Positions 44,094-52,147 of a stretch of 64,000 nt of DNA are shown one piece after another. Position numbers and translations under genes: made by a program. The notes beneath the pieces were generated by a model. That model saw only the letters and a program-made list of their open reading frames with translations, searched no databases and was not told the DNA's origin. The number at the start of each line of letters is the position of its first letter. Position 1 is the first letter of the stretch. Origin of the DNA: Caryophanales bacterium UBA1744 (GTDB lineage: Bacteria; Bacillota_I; Bacilli_A; RFN20; CAG-826); NCBI GenBank assembly GCA_002314915.1, contig DCHU01000026.1:26351-90350 (forward strand), in the 5' to 3' direction.

Positions 44094-46226
44094 CTAAAGT
44101 TGGTCAATTTCTTTTAAGAAATCCTGGCTGCTGGCATCACTTGGCATTCTCCAATCTCCTCTAGGAGAGATGGAAACGGTGCCAACTTTTACTCCGTCAG
44201 GGAGGCAACTTCTCTTGAATTGGTTCTGGAAAAATCTTCTATAGAACTCCCTTAACCACTTCTTAATTGTTGCGTCATCATACACGTCTCCATGAGCCTG
44301 TTTCGTTATATAGAACAGCTTCTTTGGACCATAACCATTTCTTAAGAAATGGAATATGAAGAAGTCATGTAGTTCATAAGGACCGATCTTATCCTCTGTC
44401 TTCTGCTCAATCTGGCCGTCTTTCCCGGTTGGGAGAAGCTCTGGGCTGATAGGTGTATCAATGATATCAAGTAACGGTCTCTTGGCTTCTTCATGCATAA
44501 TGGCGTATCCATTGCACAAGTAGCGAACTAAAGTCTTTGGGATTGATGCATTAACGCCATAGTTTGACATGTGGTCACCGTTATATGTGCACCATCCAAG
44601 GCAAAGTTCTGATAAATCGCCCGTTCCAATCATCAATGCATTAAGGTCGTTTGCAAGATCCATTAAAACCTGCGTTCTTTCTCTAGCCTGAGCGTTTTCG
44701 TAAGTGACGTTGTGATTCTCTTCATCATGATTGATGTCTTTTAGATGCTGGAGGACGGAGGCTTTGATATTTACTTCCTGGAATGTAACACCAAGACAGT
44801 TAGCTAGATCAAGAGCGTTGTCATGGGTTCTTGTTGATGTTCCGAATGCAGGAAGCGTTACGGCGTAAATGCCCTTAAGGTCATAATTGAGTTTCTTGAA
44901 TGCCTCTACTGCAACAAGCAATGCGAGGGTTGAATCCAAGCCGCCGGACAAACCGATGATTGCTCTATTCTGTCTAACGGTTTTAAGGCGTTTAACAAGG
45001 CCTTGTGCCTGTATGTCCAAGATGGCCTGAACTCTCTTTATATCAATCTCTTTTTCATTAGGGATGAATGGGTTTTTATCGTAACGATGATAGAGCTTAT
45101 CCTTGAGTTTAATATCCTTATCAAAGAATACCGTGAGATAGCCTTTTTCCTCTGGATTTGAGAATGTAGTCATCTTTCTTCTCTCAGATAGCAAACGGTC
45201 AACATCCGTGTCTGCAATAGCCTTTTCCATCGCAAAAACCTTGGTTTCGGCAAGGATATTGCCATTTTCTGCAATGATATTGTGTGAGGAATAGACTAAA
45301 TCCGTTGTCGATTCACCATCTCCTGCGTTAGCGTAAGCATAGCATGCACAAAGCCTTGCGCTGGTAGTTGAGATGAGGTTTCTTCTGAACTCTTTTTTGC
45401 CAACAACCTCATTGGAACCAGAGAGGTTGATTATGATGTCGCATCCCGCTAAGACAAGTCCTGTTGATGGTGTGTATGGAACCCATAAGTCCTCACAAAT
45501 TTCGACACCGATTTTCACTTTGACGTATGAGGCATCCTGGAACATGAGTTTTGAACCAAATGGATACTCATGTCCTCTAATAGAAATCGTTGATACTTCT
45601 TCTGGTGCAGGAGCAAAATGGCGAGCCTCATAATACTCGGAGTAGTTTGGAATATTTACCTTAGGAACAACGCCTAGGATCTGTCCTTTCTGCATGACGA
45701 TTGCGCAGTTGTAGATGCTATTTCCTTTTCTGACCGGAGCGCCGAACGCAAAGAATAAGTCGCTATCTTTTGTTGCTTCTCTAATATCATCAATAGCTTT
45801 ATCTGAGTTATCTAAAAGAACCGTGGTTAAAAAGATGTCTCCACATGTATATCCGGTTAAGCAAAGTTCAGGAAGAACGAGAATATCGGTGTTGATTGCA
45901 TCCGCTTCTTTTACAGCCTGAATGATACGGTTCTTGTTTTCTTCAATTCCGCAGACTGTAATCTCTATAGATTGCGCGCATATACGCACGAAACCTAATG
46001 GAGTGGATTGTTCTTTGAAAGCCATAGAAGGCTGCTTTAAAGCGGAAGGTTCGGTTATATAGGCAGTGCCAGTAGGTGTTAACCTATCGTAAGTTTCCGG
46101 TGATAAAACCACCAAGTCCAAATAACCGTTCTTGGTGATGAATAAAGTGCCGTCATTTTCCCTGAGGTCACTTTCTAGTTTGTTTGTATCTCTAAGAGAT
46201 GAAATTGGTTGAATCTGTGTTCTCAT
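44094..46226 (-). CDS. nadE: glutamine-dependent NAD+ synthetase with N-terminal Phd/YefM-like domain
   Basis: The 710-residue protein begins with about 50 residues that look like a Phd/YefM-type antitoxin N-terminus (IQPISSLRDTNKLESDLRE, LFITKNGYLDLVVLSPETYDRL). A glutaminase (nitrilase-fold) domain starts near residue 78, with Glu in VLPELCLTGY, Lys in VVPKVNIPNY and Cys in GVEICEDLWVP. The synthetase domain has SGGLDSTLAL near 430. The enzyme converts deamido-NAD to NAD using glutamine. The frame is unbroken from 46226, and the internal Met codons lack ribosome sites. The start lacks a Shine-Dalgarno and sits 6 bases after TAAAAT. A 27-bp palindrome covers this promoter. Confidence 0.92.
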   Translation of the reverse strand: MRTQIQPISSLRDTNKLESDLRENDGTLFITKNGYLDLVVLSPETYDRLTPTGTAYITEPSALKQPSMAFKEQSTPLGFVRICAQSIEITVCGIEENKNRIIQAVKEADAINTDILVLPELCLTGYTCGDIFLTTVLLDNSDKAIDDIREATKDSDLFFAFGAPVRKGNSIYNCAIVMQKGQILGVVPKVNIPNYSEYYEARHFAPAPEEVSTISIRGHEYPFGSKLMFQDASYVKVKIGVEICEDLWVPYTPSTGLVLAGCDIIINLSGSNEVVGKKEFRRNLISTTSARLCACYAYANAGDGESTTDLVYSSHNIIAENGNILAETKVFAMEKAIADTDVDRLLSERRKMTTFSNPEEKGYLTVFFDKDIKLKDKLYHRYDKNPFIPNEKEIDIKRVQAILDIQAQGLVKRLKTVRQNRAIIGLSGGLDSTLALLVAVEAFKKLNYDLKGIYAVTLPAFGTSTRTHDNALDLANCLGVTFQEVNIKASVLQHLKDINHDEENHNVTYENAQARERTQVLMDLANDLNALMIGTGDLSELCLGWCTYNGDHMSNYGVNASIPKTLVRYLCNGYAIMHEEAKRPLLDIIDTPISPELLPTGKDGQIEQKTEDKIGPYELHDFFIFHFLRNGYGPKKLFYITKQAHGDVYDDATIKKWLREFYRRFFQNQFKRSCLPDGVKVGTVSISPRGDWRMPSDASSQDFLKEIDQL

Positions 46227-46252
46227 GCCAAAATTTTAGCATAATTTTGACA
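46226..46252. promoter_or_regulatory. palindrome over the nadE promoter and start
   Basis: TGCCAAAATT and AATTTTGACA form 10-bp arms (9 of 10 paired) around a 7-base centre. The element covers the -10 (TAAAAT, 46233-46238) and touches the ATG. With TTAACA at 46255-46260 the spacing is 16 bases. It is a candidate operator, possibly for the Phd-like domain of NadE itself. Confidence 0.6.
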
Positions 46253-46263
46253 TTTGTTAATCA

Positions 46264-47334
46264 TTATCTAGATAATGCCCATCTAATAACGTCTTTATCG
46301 CTATCATGGGTAACTTTGTTAATGGCTTCTTCAGGTGTTAACCACATGAGATCCGATACCTCACATTCCTGAGCAACGGTCTCAGTTTTATTTGCAATAG
46401 CTTTGAAGAACACGACTTTCTTCACGCATCCAGGGAATGGGGAATAATAGATGAAATAAGACTCATCCCCCACTATCTCGACGTCTAACCCGGTTTCCTC
46501 TTTAATCTCTCTTAAAGCGGTCCCTTTCTCACCGTCATCATATGGTTCCACATGTCCTTTAGGAATTGAGTAATGGCCACCAGCCATATGCTCTACGAGG
46601 ATCTTCCCATCATTGAAGACAACCGCGCCACAACTCTTCTCTTGCTTATGAAGCATATTGCAGAGCGTAGCAATCCTTGCTTCGCTTAAACCGACCGATT
46701 TAAAGAATTCTTTTGGGGATGTGTATCTCTTCTCGAACTCCTTCAACACTCTTGGGAAGAATTGAGAGTTTGGTTCAAGGACGCAAAGTGGGTACTTAGG
46801 TTCATTGCCGTTGAACGCTCTTGAATAGAGTTTTGGAACTAGTGGGTAAGTCAAAATATAGTCTGCACATATATCGTTGAAAGACACTCCGGCAGCCCAC
46901 AACAAAAGCATTACGTATGCCCCAGTTCTATCTTTTCCAGCTGTGCAGTGAATTATGCAAGGTTTCTCACAATCTGCGATTATTTCAAGGATTTCGCGTG
47001 AATTTGCTGGGTTTTCGAACATTTCCATATAGGATTCGACCATATCGTCGAAATCCAAGGCAATGCGTCCACCGCCGTTTACGCTTATCTGATATGTCTT
47101 GATTCCTGGGACTCCATAAGTCTTATCCGGGTACTCAAGTTTTGTCTTTTCTGTTCTGAAATCGATAACGGATTTTACACCTAAAGATTGGATCTTCTTT
47201 AAATCATTATCAGTCGCATCACTTAAACATCCTGAACGGAAAACAACACCATATGCGGTCTCGCCGTAAGGTGTCTCATATCCTCCGAGTTCACGGAAGT
47301 TCTCAATTTCTTCAAAGTTATAATGTCTTGCCAT
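46264..47334 (-). CDS. tyrosine/serine protein phosphatase fused to a Nudix hydrolase
   Basis: Residues 1-235 form a Y_phosphatase3-type domain: NFRELGGYETPYG near the start, VIDFRTEKTKLEYPD, and the catalytic P-loop CIIHCTAGKDRTGAYV (Cys and Arg present). Residues about 233-356 form a Nudix domain (CGAVVFNDGKILVEHMAGGHYSIPKGHVEP, LREIKEETGLDVEI), with one residue more than usual between the first Gly and the helix. Nudix enzymes cleave nucleoside diphosphates linked to another moiety, and bis(5'-nucleosyl)-polyphosphates fit the general look. TAGACT lies 6 bases before the ATG with no Shine-Dalgarno. Substrates of both halves are unknown. Confidence 0.85.
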   Translation of the reverse strand: MARHYNFEEIENFRELGGYETPYGETAYGVVFRSGCLSDATDNDLKKIQSLGVKSVIDFRTEKTKLEYPDKTYGVPGIKTYQISVNGGGRIALDFDDMVESYMEMFENPANSREILEIIADCEKPCIIHCTAGKDRTGAYVMLLLWAAGVSFNDICADYILTYPLVPKLYSRAFNGNEPKYPLCVLEPNSQFFPRVLKEFEKRYTSPKEFFKSVGLSEARIATLCNMLHKQEKSCGAVVFNDGKILVEHMAGGHYSIPKGHVEPYDDGEKGTALREIKEETGLDVEIVGDESYFIYYSPFPGCVKKVVFFKAIANKTETVAQECEVSDLMWLTPEEAINKVTHDSDKDVIRWALSR

Positions 47335-47360
47335 AGCAATAGTCTAATCAAAGGAACAAA

Positions 47361-47390
47361 AAAAGAAAGCCATTTTCAGGCTTTCTAATT
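47361..47390 (-). terminator. terminator of mscL
   Basis: Minus strand AGAAAGCC, 7-base loop, GGCTTTCT, T-run. It lies just upstream of the phosphatase-Nudix promoter and isolates the two genes. Confidence 0.85.
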
Positions 47391-47410
47391 TCGAATTATC
47401 TAAAGGTAGA

Positions 47411-48019
47411 TTATTCAGCAGCAGCTTCTTCAGCAGCTGGTTCTTCCTTCTTTGCTAAAGCAGCTTTTGCCTTTTCCTGCATTTCGATTCTCTTCTTTGA
47501 AACTGCAGATGCAACCTTAACAACGATGAAGAGTGTTAATGCGACGATGAGGAATGAGATGACAGCATTGATGAATGTTCCCCAGTCGATAACAGCTGAA
47601 AGGTTGTAAGTATAAGTTGCTCCGTGAAGTGTGTACTTGCTTGTGAGGAATGACTTAGCAGATTCGATGAGGTTTGGATTCTCAACGAGGTAGTTTGGAT
47701 TAGCAGCAATCTGATCTGCATAGTTTGAAGCAGCGACTGTTGTTGCTAATGACTGTAAGTTTGCAGCGTCGAACTTCTGTCCGATTCCTGCAAGACCTCT
47801 CTGAGCATCGTTTAATGCTGGGAGAACTGTAACTAAGCCCTTAAGACCACCTGGGACTGCCCATGTGCATAAGCTTAATAAGATGTTGGTGAATGCTGTA
47901 ACAATTGCATTGAATGCGCCGCCGATGATGACACCAACTGCCATATCGAGAACGTTACCACGGCTGATAAATGCCTTGAACTCAGTCCAAAGGCCTTTTG
48001 CTTTATTTTCCTTTGCCAT
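47411..48019 (-). CDS. mscL: large-conductance mechanosensitive channel MscL with enlarged loop
   Basis: The start at [43 protein letters not shown] is the standard amphipathic N-terminus and first helix. The second helix lies near residue 155 ([21 protein letters not shown]). The extracellular loop between them is about 105 residues, roughly twice the usual, and the C-terminal helix is Lys/Glu/Ala rich. The total is 202 residues against about 130-150. It opens under hypo-osmotic stress. GGAGG lies about 11 bases before ATG. Confidence 0.92.
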   Translation of the reverse strand: MAKENKAKGLWTEFKAFISRGNVLDMAVGVIIGGAFNAIVTAFTNILLSLCTWAVPGGLKGLVTVLPALNDAQRGLAGIGQKFDAANLQSLATTVAASNYADQIAANPNYLVENPNLIESAKSFLTSKYTLHGATYTYNLSAVIDWGTFINAVISFLIVALTLFIVVKVASAVSKKRIEMQEKAKAALAKKEEPAAEEAAAE

Positions 48020-48196
48020 AATATGTATGACCTCCAATTGCAGTAGATATTTTACTATACAAATTAGTAAATTAAAGGTGAAGACACCATTTTTTTACAA
48101 TTTGTGACAATGATAGTCGATGCAACTCTATTTTATAGACTGAAATTGCTTTCAAAGCGTGGCAAATCACATCTTCAGAAGGTAAAATATAGAGTC

Positions 48197-48760
48197 ATGA
48201 GAGACATAGTTTTAACAGAGCAGCAGATCGCAGATATCTGCACACGACTCGGACGTGAATTAACCGAGGAATTAAAGGGTGAAGAAAAGTTCCCTGTATT
48301 TATCGGCGTCATGAATGGCGCACTTCCATTCTTGATGGATTTGGTGAGAAAGGTCGATCGTGAGTTCTATATGGACTTCATCCAGATCTCCTCATACTCA
48401 GGAACGCATTCAACGGGTATCGTTCAGCTCAAGAAAGACATCAGCTTTGACCTCCAGGGCAGAACCGCTATCATCGTTGAGGATATCGTAGATACCGGCT
48501 TATCCATGGCATATCTCATAAAGCACGTTAAATCAAAGAACCCTAAGAGAGTCCTTGTCGTCTCCTTGTTTGACAAAGAAACGTCCAGAAAAAACGATGT
48601 TAAAGTTGATTTTGCAGGAATAAAAGACCACGGAGACCAGTTCCTTTGCGGATACGGACTCGACTATCAAGAAATCTATAGAACCACTCCTTACGTGTTC
48701 AACCTCTCTCCAGAAGAAAAGGCTGAGCTCGATAAGAAGTTCGAAGAAGAAAGCAAATAA
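48197..48760 (+). CDS. hpt: hypoxanthine phosphoribosyltransferase
   Basis: The 187-residue enzyme salvages hypoxanthine and guanine with PRPP. Signatures: FIGVMNGALPFLMDLVRKV, ISSYSGTHSTGIVQLKKD, and the PRPP loop VIIVEDIVDTGLSMAYL. A longer frame upstream exists, but MRDIVLTEQQIADICTRLG matches the family start. There is no close Shine-Dalgarno, and TAAAAT lies 8 bases before ATG. A terminator follows. Confidence 0.95.
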   Translation: MRDIVLTEQQIADICTRLGRELTEELKGEEKFPVFIGVMNGALPFLMDLVRKVDREFYMDFIQISSYSGTHSTGIVQLKKDISFDLQGRTAIIVEDIVDTGLSMAYLIKHVKSKNPKRVLVVSLFDKETSRKNDVKVDFAGIKDHGDQFLCGYGLDYQEIYRTTPYVFNLSPEEKAELDKKFEEESK

Positions 48761-49022
48761 AAACAAAACGCACCGTTGAGGATGCGTTTTTTCTTTTACC
48801 AAGAACAACTGAGATGACGAGGAACACAAATATCGAAGGGGCAGAGAAGACAAAGTATTTGCCTACACTCCAGAAATTTTCTTTATATATTATTCCTATA
48901 ACAATCAAGCTAATACCGATGACCCAAACGAGAAGGGTGGCTAAAACCGCGAATACGGTTGATGCCACTTTTAATGGATCCTTAGGCTCTTCATATCTTC
49001 TATATCTTTTCTTTTTTGACAT
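48699..49022 (-). CDS. small two-helix membrane protein overlapping hpt end
   Basis: Residues 1-18 are basic (MSKKKRYRRYEEPKDPLK). Two hydrophobic helices follow at about 20-42 and 53-72. The frame continues through the hpt terminator and into the 3' end of hpt on the other strand, ending at a TGA, the only TGA stop among the credible genes here. The last 30 residues are therefore doubtful, and a frame error or lost stop near 48780 is possible. GAGG precedes the ATG. Function unknown. Confidence 0.5.
   Translation of the reverse strand: MSKKKRYRRYEEPKDPLKVASTVFAVLATLLVWVIGISLIVIGIIYKENFWSVGKYFVFSAPSIFVFLVISVVLGKRKNASSTVRFVFICFLLRTSYRAQPFLLERG
48766..48792. terminator. terminator downstream of hpt
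   Basis: AAAACGCA, 10-base loop, TGCGTTTT, TTCTTTT on the plus strand. It may also act in the other direction. Confidence 0.8.
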
Positions 49023-49089
49023 ATTATTTCCTCGTAAAAACCGTTAAATATCTTGGCAAAAACGACAGAAATGCGAAATACGGCATTTA

Positions 49090-49113
49090 AAAAGCCCGGT
49101 TTTATCCGAGCTT
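49090..49113 (-). terminator. terminator of upp
   Basis: Minus strand AAGCTCGG, 6-base loop, CCGGGCTT, TTT, 12 bases after the stop codon. Confidence 0.8.
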
Positions 49114-49124
49114 GTTTTTAATAA

Positions 49125-49778
49125 TTAGTCGTCAACCTGAGTTCCGAAGATACGGTCGCCACAGTCACCTAAGCCTGGGCAGATGTACGCATTCTCGTTG
49201 AGCTGTCTATCAAGTGCACCGACGTAAACTGGGATGTCAGGGAATCTTTCTGCAAATGCAGCAACACCCTCTGGAGCGGCGATGATACAGATGAATGTGA
49301 TGTCCTTAACTCCATGCTTAAGGAGGGATTCAACTGCATCGATTGCGGAACCGCCTGTAGCGAGCATTGGGTCAAGAAGGAAGACCTTGTGGTTTGCGAT
49401 GCTCTTTGGAAGCTTGCAGTAATATTCAACTGGAGTGTGAGTCTCCTCGTTACGATACATACCTAAATGGCCTACGTGTGCGGTTGGGATGAGCTCAACC
49501 ATTCCATCAACCATGCCAAGTCCTGCTCTTAAGATTGGAACGAAGCAGATATTCTTGCCTTCGACGAAAGGCTGTACTGTTTTCTCGATTGGAGTCTGAA
49601 TCTCAACCATTTTGGTTGGGATTGATTTGAATGCTTCGTAGCCTTCGAGGACTGCGACTTCTTTAACCAATTGTCTGAATTCTGATGTAGGTGTCTCAAC
49701 CATTCTCATTTTTGAGATTTTGTGCTTGAGTAAAGGATGGTCAACAAATGTGACGTTTGTGTATTTGGATAAATCCAT
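49125..49778 (-). CDS. upp: uracil phosphoribosyltransferase
   Basis: The start MDLSKYTNVTFVDHPLLKHKISKMR (217 residues) has CAGGAG 8 bases upstream. The protein contains the uracil-PRT signatures PILRAGLGMVDGMVELIP, LDPMLATGGSAIDAV (PRPP loop) and the C-terminal CPGLGDCGDRIFGT. It makes UMP from uracil and PRPP. The uracil permease gene is transcribed divergently from the other side of a 400-base region with two hairpins. Confidence 0.96.
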   Translation of the reverse strand: MDLSKYTNVTFVDHPLLKHKISKMRMVETPTSEFRQLVKEVAVLEGYEAFKSIPTKMVEIQTPIEKTVQPFVEGKNICFVPILRAGLGMVDGMVELIPTAHVGHLGMYRNEETHTPVEYYCKLPKSIANHKVFLLDPMLATGGSAIDAVESLLKHGVKDITFICIIAAPEGVAAFAERFPDIPVYVGALDRQLNENAYICPGLGDCGDRIFGTQVDD

Positions 49779-49861
49779 ATGTAAATTCTCCTGGGGTGCC
49801 CTTATCAAGTTTAATAACCTCGTATCAAATGAAAAGAGTTTTTGTATAAAATAGCCAAGAA

Positions 49862-49885
49862 AAATAAAAAAGTCCCGATGGACTC
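49862..49885 (-). terminator. hairpin with T-run in the upp leader (possible attenuator)
   Basis: Minus strand AGTCC, ATCG loop, GGACT followed by TTTTTTATTTTT. It lies about 22 bases after the predicted start site and about 85 bases before the upp ATG, with no gene upstream to terminate, so it is a candidate attenuator. Confidence 0.55.
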
Positions 49886-49913
49886 TATATTTTTCCTTTG
49901 AGGGAAGAATTAT

Positions 49914-49942
49914 ATTCTAGTTCAAATAATGCTATTTTTCAA
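49914..49942 (-). promoter_or_regulatory. promoter facing upp
   Basis: Minus strand TTGAAA (49937-49942), 17 bases, TAGAAT (49914-49919). It should start a transcript about 130 bases before upp. Confidence 0.65.
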
Positions 49943-50184
49943 CATAAACCAAGCAGAAGAAAAATCTTTTATACAAATAGCATTTATTCGTTGACTTACG
50001 TGTTCATACGTGGAAAATTACCGGCAGGAAAAGCAAGGAAGAAGAATATGTGCTCATGTGTTTTGTTAGAGGTCAGATCGCTTAGCACCACTATCTCTTT
50101 TATTCCCTTTATTCCAAATAATTAAGAATCGACTCGGTATCAGTGCCGAGTCTTTTTTTAAGAAAGATTCAGGAGGAAACATCA
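49943..50184 (+). promoter_or_regulatory. leader region of the uracil permease gene
   Basis: About 240 bases before the permease. TTGACT occurs near 49993 but with a poor -10 (AAAATT) 17 bases later. A strong hairpin (GACTCGG, 8-base loop, CCGAGTC, seven T) lies at 50131-50159, 12 bases before AGGAGG. I could not match PyrR or known riboswitch consensus sequences. Confidence 0.5.
50131..50159 (+). terminator. intrinsic terminator in the uracil permease leader (probable attenuator)
   Basis: A 7-bp G/C-rich stem with an 8-base loop and a run of seven T. There is no upstream gene on this strand for more than 1 kb, so it most likely regulates the permease. Confidence 0.7.
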
Positions 50185-51792
50185 ATGGAAAAGAATCTTG
50201 TCTTAGACGTTGAAGAGAATCCTAAGAAACTGTCGCATTGGTTCTTATTCGGAATCCAGCACGTCTTAGCGATGCTCGTGGCATGTATCACCGTGCCTCT
50301 CATCACCGGCTTGCCTATCGCAGCCACATTAATTGCCGCTGGTATCGGCACCTTGTTCTATATCTTCATGACAAAGAAGAAGTCACCTGTCTTCCTCTCA
50401 TCATCATTCGCTTACCTCTCACCTATGTCATCTGCTTTAGCAGTTGGTCTCATCCACGAAGCAGCTGGCAGAAACTATGCAGCCTTAATCTTAGGTATGC
50501 TCTTTGTCGGACTTGTCTACGTTGCAATCGCACTCGTCATCAAGTTCGTCGGAACAAAATGGATCAATAAGCTCCTCCCTCCAATCATCGTTGGACCAGT
50601 AATCATGGTCATCGGTCTTGGACTTGCAGGATCCGCTATCAATAACTTAACAGGCGTCAATGCTGGAGCTGAGTACAACCTCATCTGCGTTGTCTGCGGT
50701 CTCATCGCAATGTTCGCAACCGCACTCGCTTCCCACTACGGAAGAAAATCAATGATTGGATTAATCCCATTCATCATTGGTATGGGCTCAGGCTATGTCG
50801 CAGCTCTCTTATTCACATTAATCGGATACACAGCATGCGGTAACGCATACTTCAACATCGTCAACTTCTCACCATTCGTAGCAATCGCAGAAGGATTCAA
50901 ATCAGGAAATGCTGGCGATATCATCGCTCAGATCTTCAACTGGAAAGTATTCCTTCCAAACGATGCTCAGTCATTCATCTTCTTAAGATTCAATGAAATC
51001 AAGAACTTCGATTGGGCAACAATCGGCACAGTCGCATTACTCTTCATCCCTGTCTCACTCGTCACAGTCTGTGAACACATCGGTGACCACGAGAACCTCG
51101 GAAACATCCTTGGCCGCGACCTCTTAAACGAAGAGCCAGGTATGACAAGAACATTAACTGGTGACGGAGTTGCTACAGCAATCTCTGGCGCACTCTGCGG
51201 TGCTGCAAATACAACCTATGGTGAAAACGTCGCTGTTATCGGTACAACAAGAATCGCTTCAGTCAATGTCGTTATCCTTGCAGCTCTCATGTCTATCGTA
51301 ATTGGTTTCTTCACACCATTTACCGCATTACTCTCAACAATTCCTGCCTGTGTCACAGGTGGTGTCTCATTAATCCTCTATGGATTCATCGCATCATCAG
51401 GTGTTAAGATGCTCATCGCTGAGAAGATTGACTTCAGCAAACCAAAGAACATCTTCATCGCTTCAGTTATCTTAGTCGCAGGCATCGGTGGCTTAGCATT
51501 CAACTTCTTCCCATCAAGAGTTGAAACAGTCTCATATGTCAATGTCCTCACATCAGAACTCACCGGCAGCGAAACAGTCGTCGGAGCATTCCTCGATGGA
51601 ACAACCGCATATTCAGTCGTCAAGGTCGTCACAACCGGCGTCTTAGACCACTACAACTTAATCATCACATCAACCGCTGCTTCAATGATCCTTGGTATCT
51701 TACTCAACGTCATCCTCAAGGATCCAAAAGAAGAACCAGCACCAGCCGTTGAATCAGCTGCTCCTGAGGCAGAAGAGCCAAAGGCTGAGTAA
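50185..51792 (+). CDS. uraA: uracil:proton symporter, NCS2 family
   Basis: The 535-residue permease has about 14 helices. Family marks are FGIQHVLAMLVACITVPLITGL near the N-terminus, GPVIMVIGLGLAGSAINN, and the substrate region VCEHIGDHENLGNILGRDLL followed by CGAANTTYGENVAVIGTTRIASV, which matches UraA closely. The start MEKNLVLDVEENPKKL follows AGGAGG. The C-terminus is a Glu/Ala/Pro tail of about 25 residues. Location next to upp supports uracil as the substrate. Confidence 0.9.
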   Translation: MEKNLVLDVEENPKKLSHWFLFGIQHVLAMLVACITVPLITGLPIAATLIAAGIGTLFYIFMTKKKSPVFLSSSFAYLSPMSSALAVGLIHEAAGRNYAALILGMLFVGLVYVAIALVIKFVGTKWINKLLPPIIVGPVIMVIGLGLAGSAINNLTGVNAGAEYNLICVVCGLIAMFATALASHYGRKSMIGLIPFIIGMGSGYVAALLFTLIGYTACGNAYFNIVNFSPFVAIAEGFKSGNAGDIIAQIFNWKVFLPNDAQSFIFLRFNEIKNFDWATIGTVALLFIPVSLVTVCEHIGDHENLGNILGRDLLNEEPGMTRTLTGDGVATAISGALCGAANTTYGENVAVIGTTRIASVNVVILAALMSIVIGFFTPFTALLSTIPACVTGGVSLILYGFIASSGVKMLIAEKIDFSKPKNIFIASVILVAGIGGLAFNFFPSRVETVSYVNVLTSELTGSETVVGAFLDGTTAYSVVKVVTTGVLDHYNLIITSTAASMILGILLNVILKDPKEEPAPAVESAAPEAEEPKAE

Positions 51793-51806
51793 ACACTCAA
51801 ACAAAA

Positions 51807-51836
51807 GAAAGCCGCCCATTAGGACGGCTTTTTCTC
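51807..51836. terminator. terminator after uraA, shared with the convergent small gene
   Basis: AAAGCCG ... CGGCTTT with T-runs on both strands. The last codons of the convergent 65-residue gene run through it. Confidence 0.7.
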
Positions 51837-52016
51837 TTGCTTCTTTTTAGGTTTTATATCCTTCAGCTCCATCTTGATGGCCATAACAATGAAGAATGCA
51901 GCTGAGGTTACGAATAACATGGCTATTAGCATGTAGACAAGCGCGTTGCCTTTATTCATAGCCGTTAGAATGTTTCCCAAGTTTTGGAAGAATGATGCAA
52001 ACCCACTATAGACCAT
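51819..52016 (-). CDS. small single-helix membrane protein
   Basis: The 65 residues have one hydrophobic helix (about 27-49, MLIAMLFVTSAAFFIVMAIKM) and a very basic tail (KPKKKQEKKPS), so the C-terminus is probably cytosolic. Codon pattern and basic tail look coding, but there is no Shine-Dalgarno and no family match. Its 3' end overlaps the uraA terminator. Confidence 0.5.
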   Translation of the reverse strand: MVYSGFASFFQNLGNILTAMNKGNALVYMLIAMLFVTSAAFFIVMAIKMELKDIKPKKKQEKKPS

Positions 52017-52100
52017 AATTATTCGTTTCTAAACAACGTGGGATAGTTTAAAGAAATCAAAATATCGTGTTATGACAATCTTTCAAAAATTTGAAGATAA

Positions 52101-52137
52101 GAAAACCTCCCTCAAAAAATTGAAGGAGGCTTTATTT
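52101..52137 (-). terminator. terminator of the MFS transporter gene
   Basis: Minus strand AAGCCTCC, 13-base loop, GGGAGGTTTTC. The stem is strong and the T-run short. Confidence 0.6.
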
Positions 52138-52147
52138 TTGTTAGTGA

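Noticed and set aside
49861..50160. Possible known riboswitch or PyrR site in the upp/uraA region
   Set aside because: I compared by eye with purine riboswitch and PyrR loop consensus sequences and found no match, so only the hairpins are annotated.
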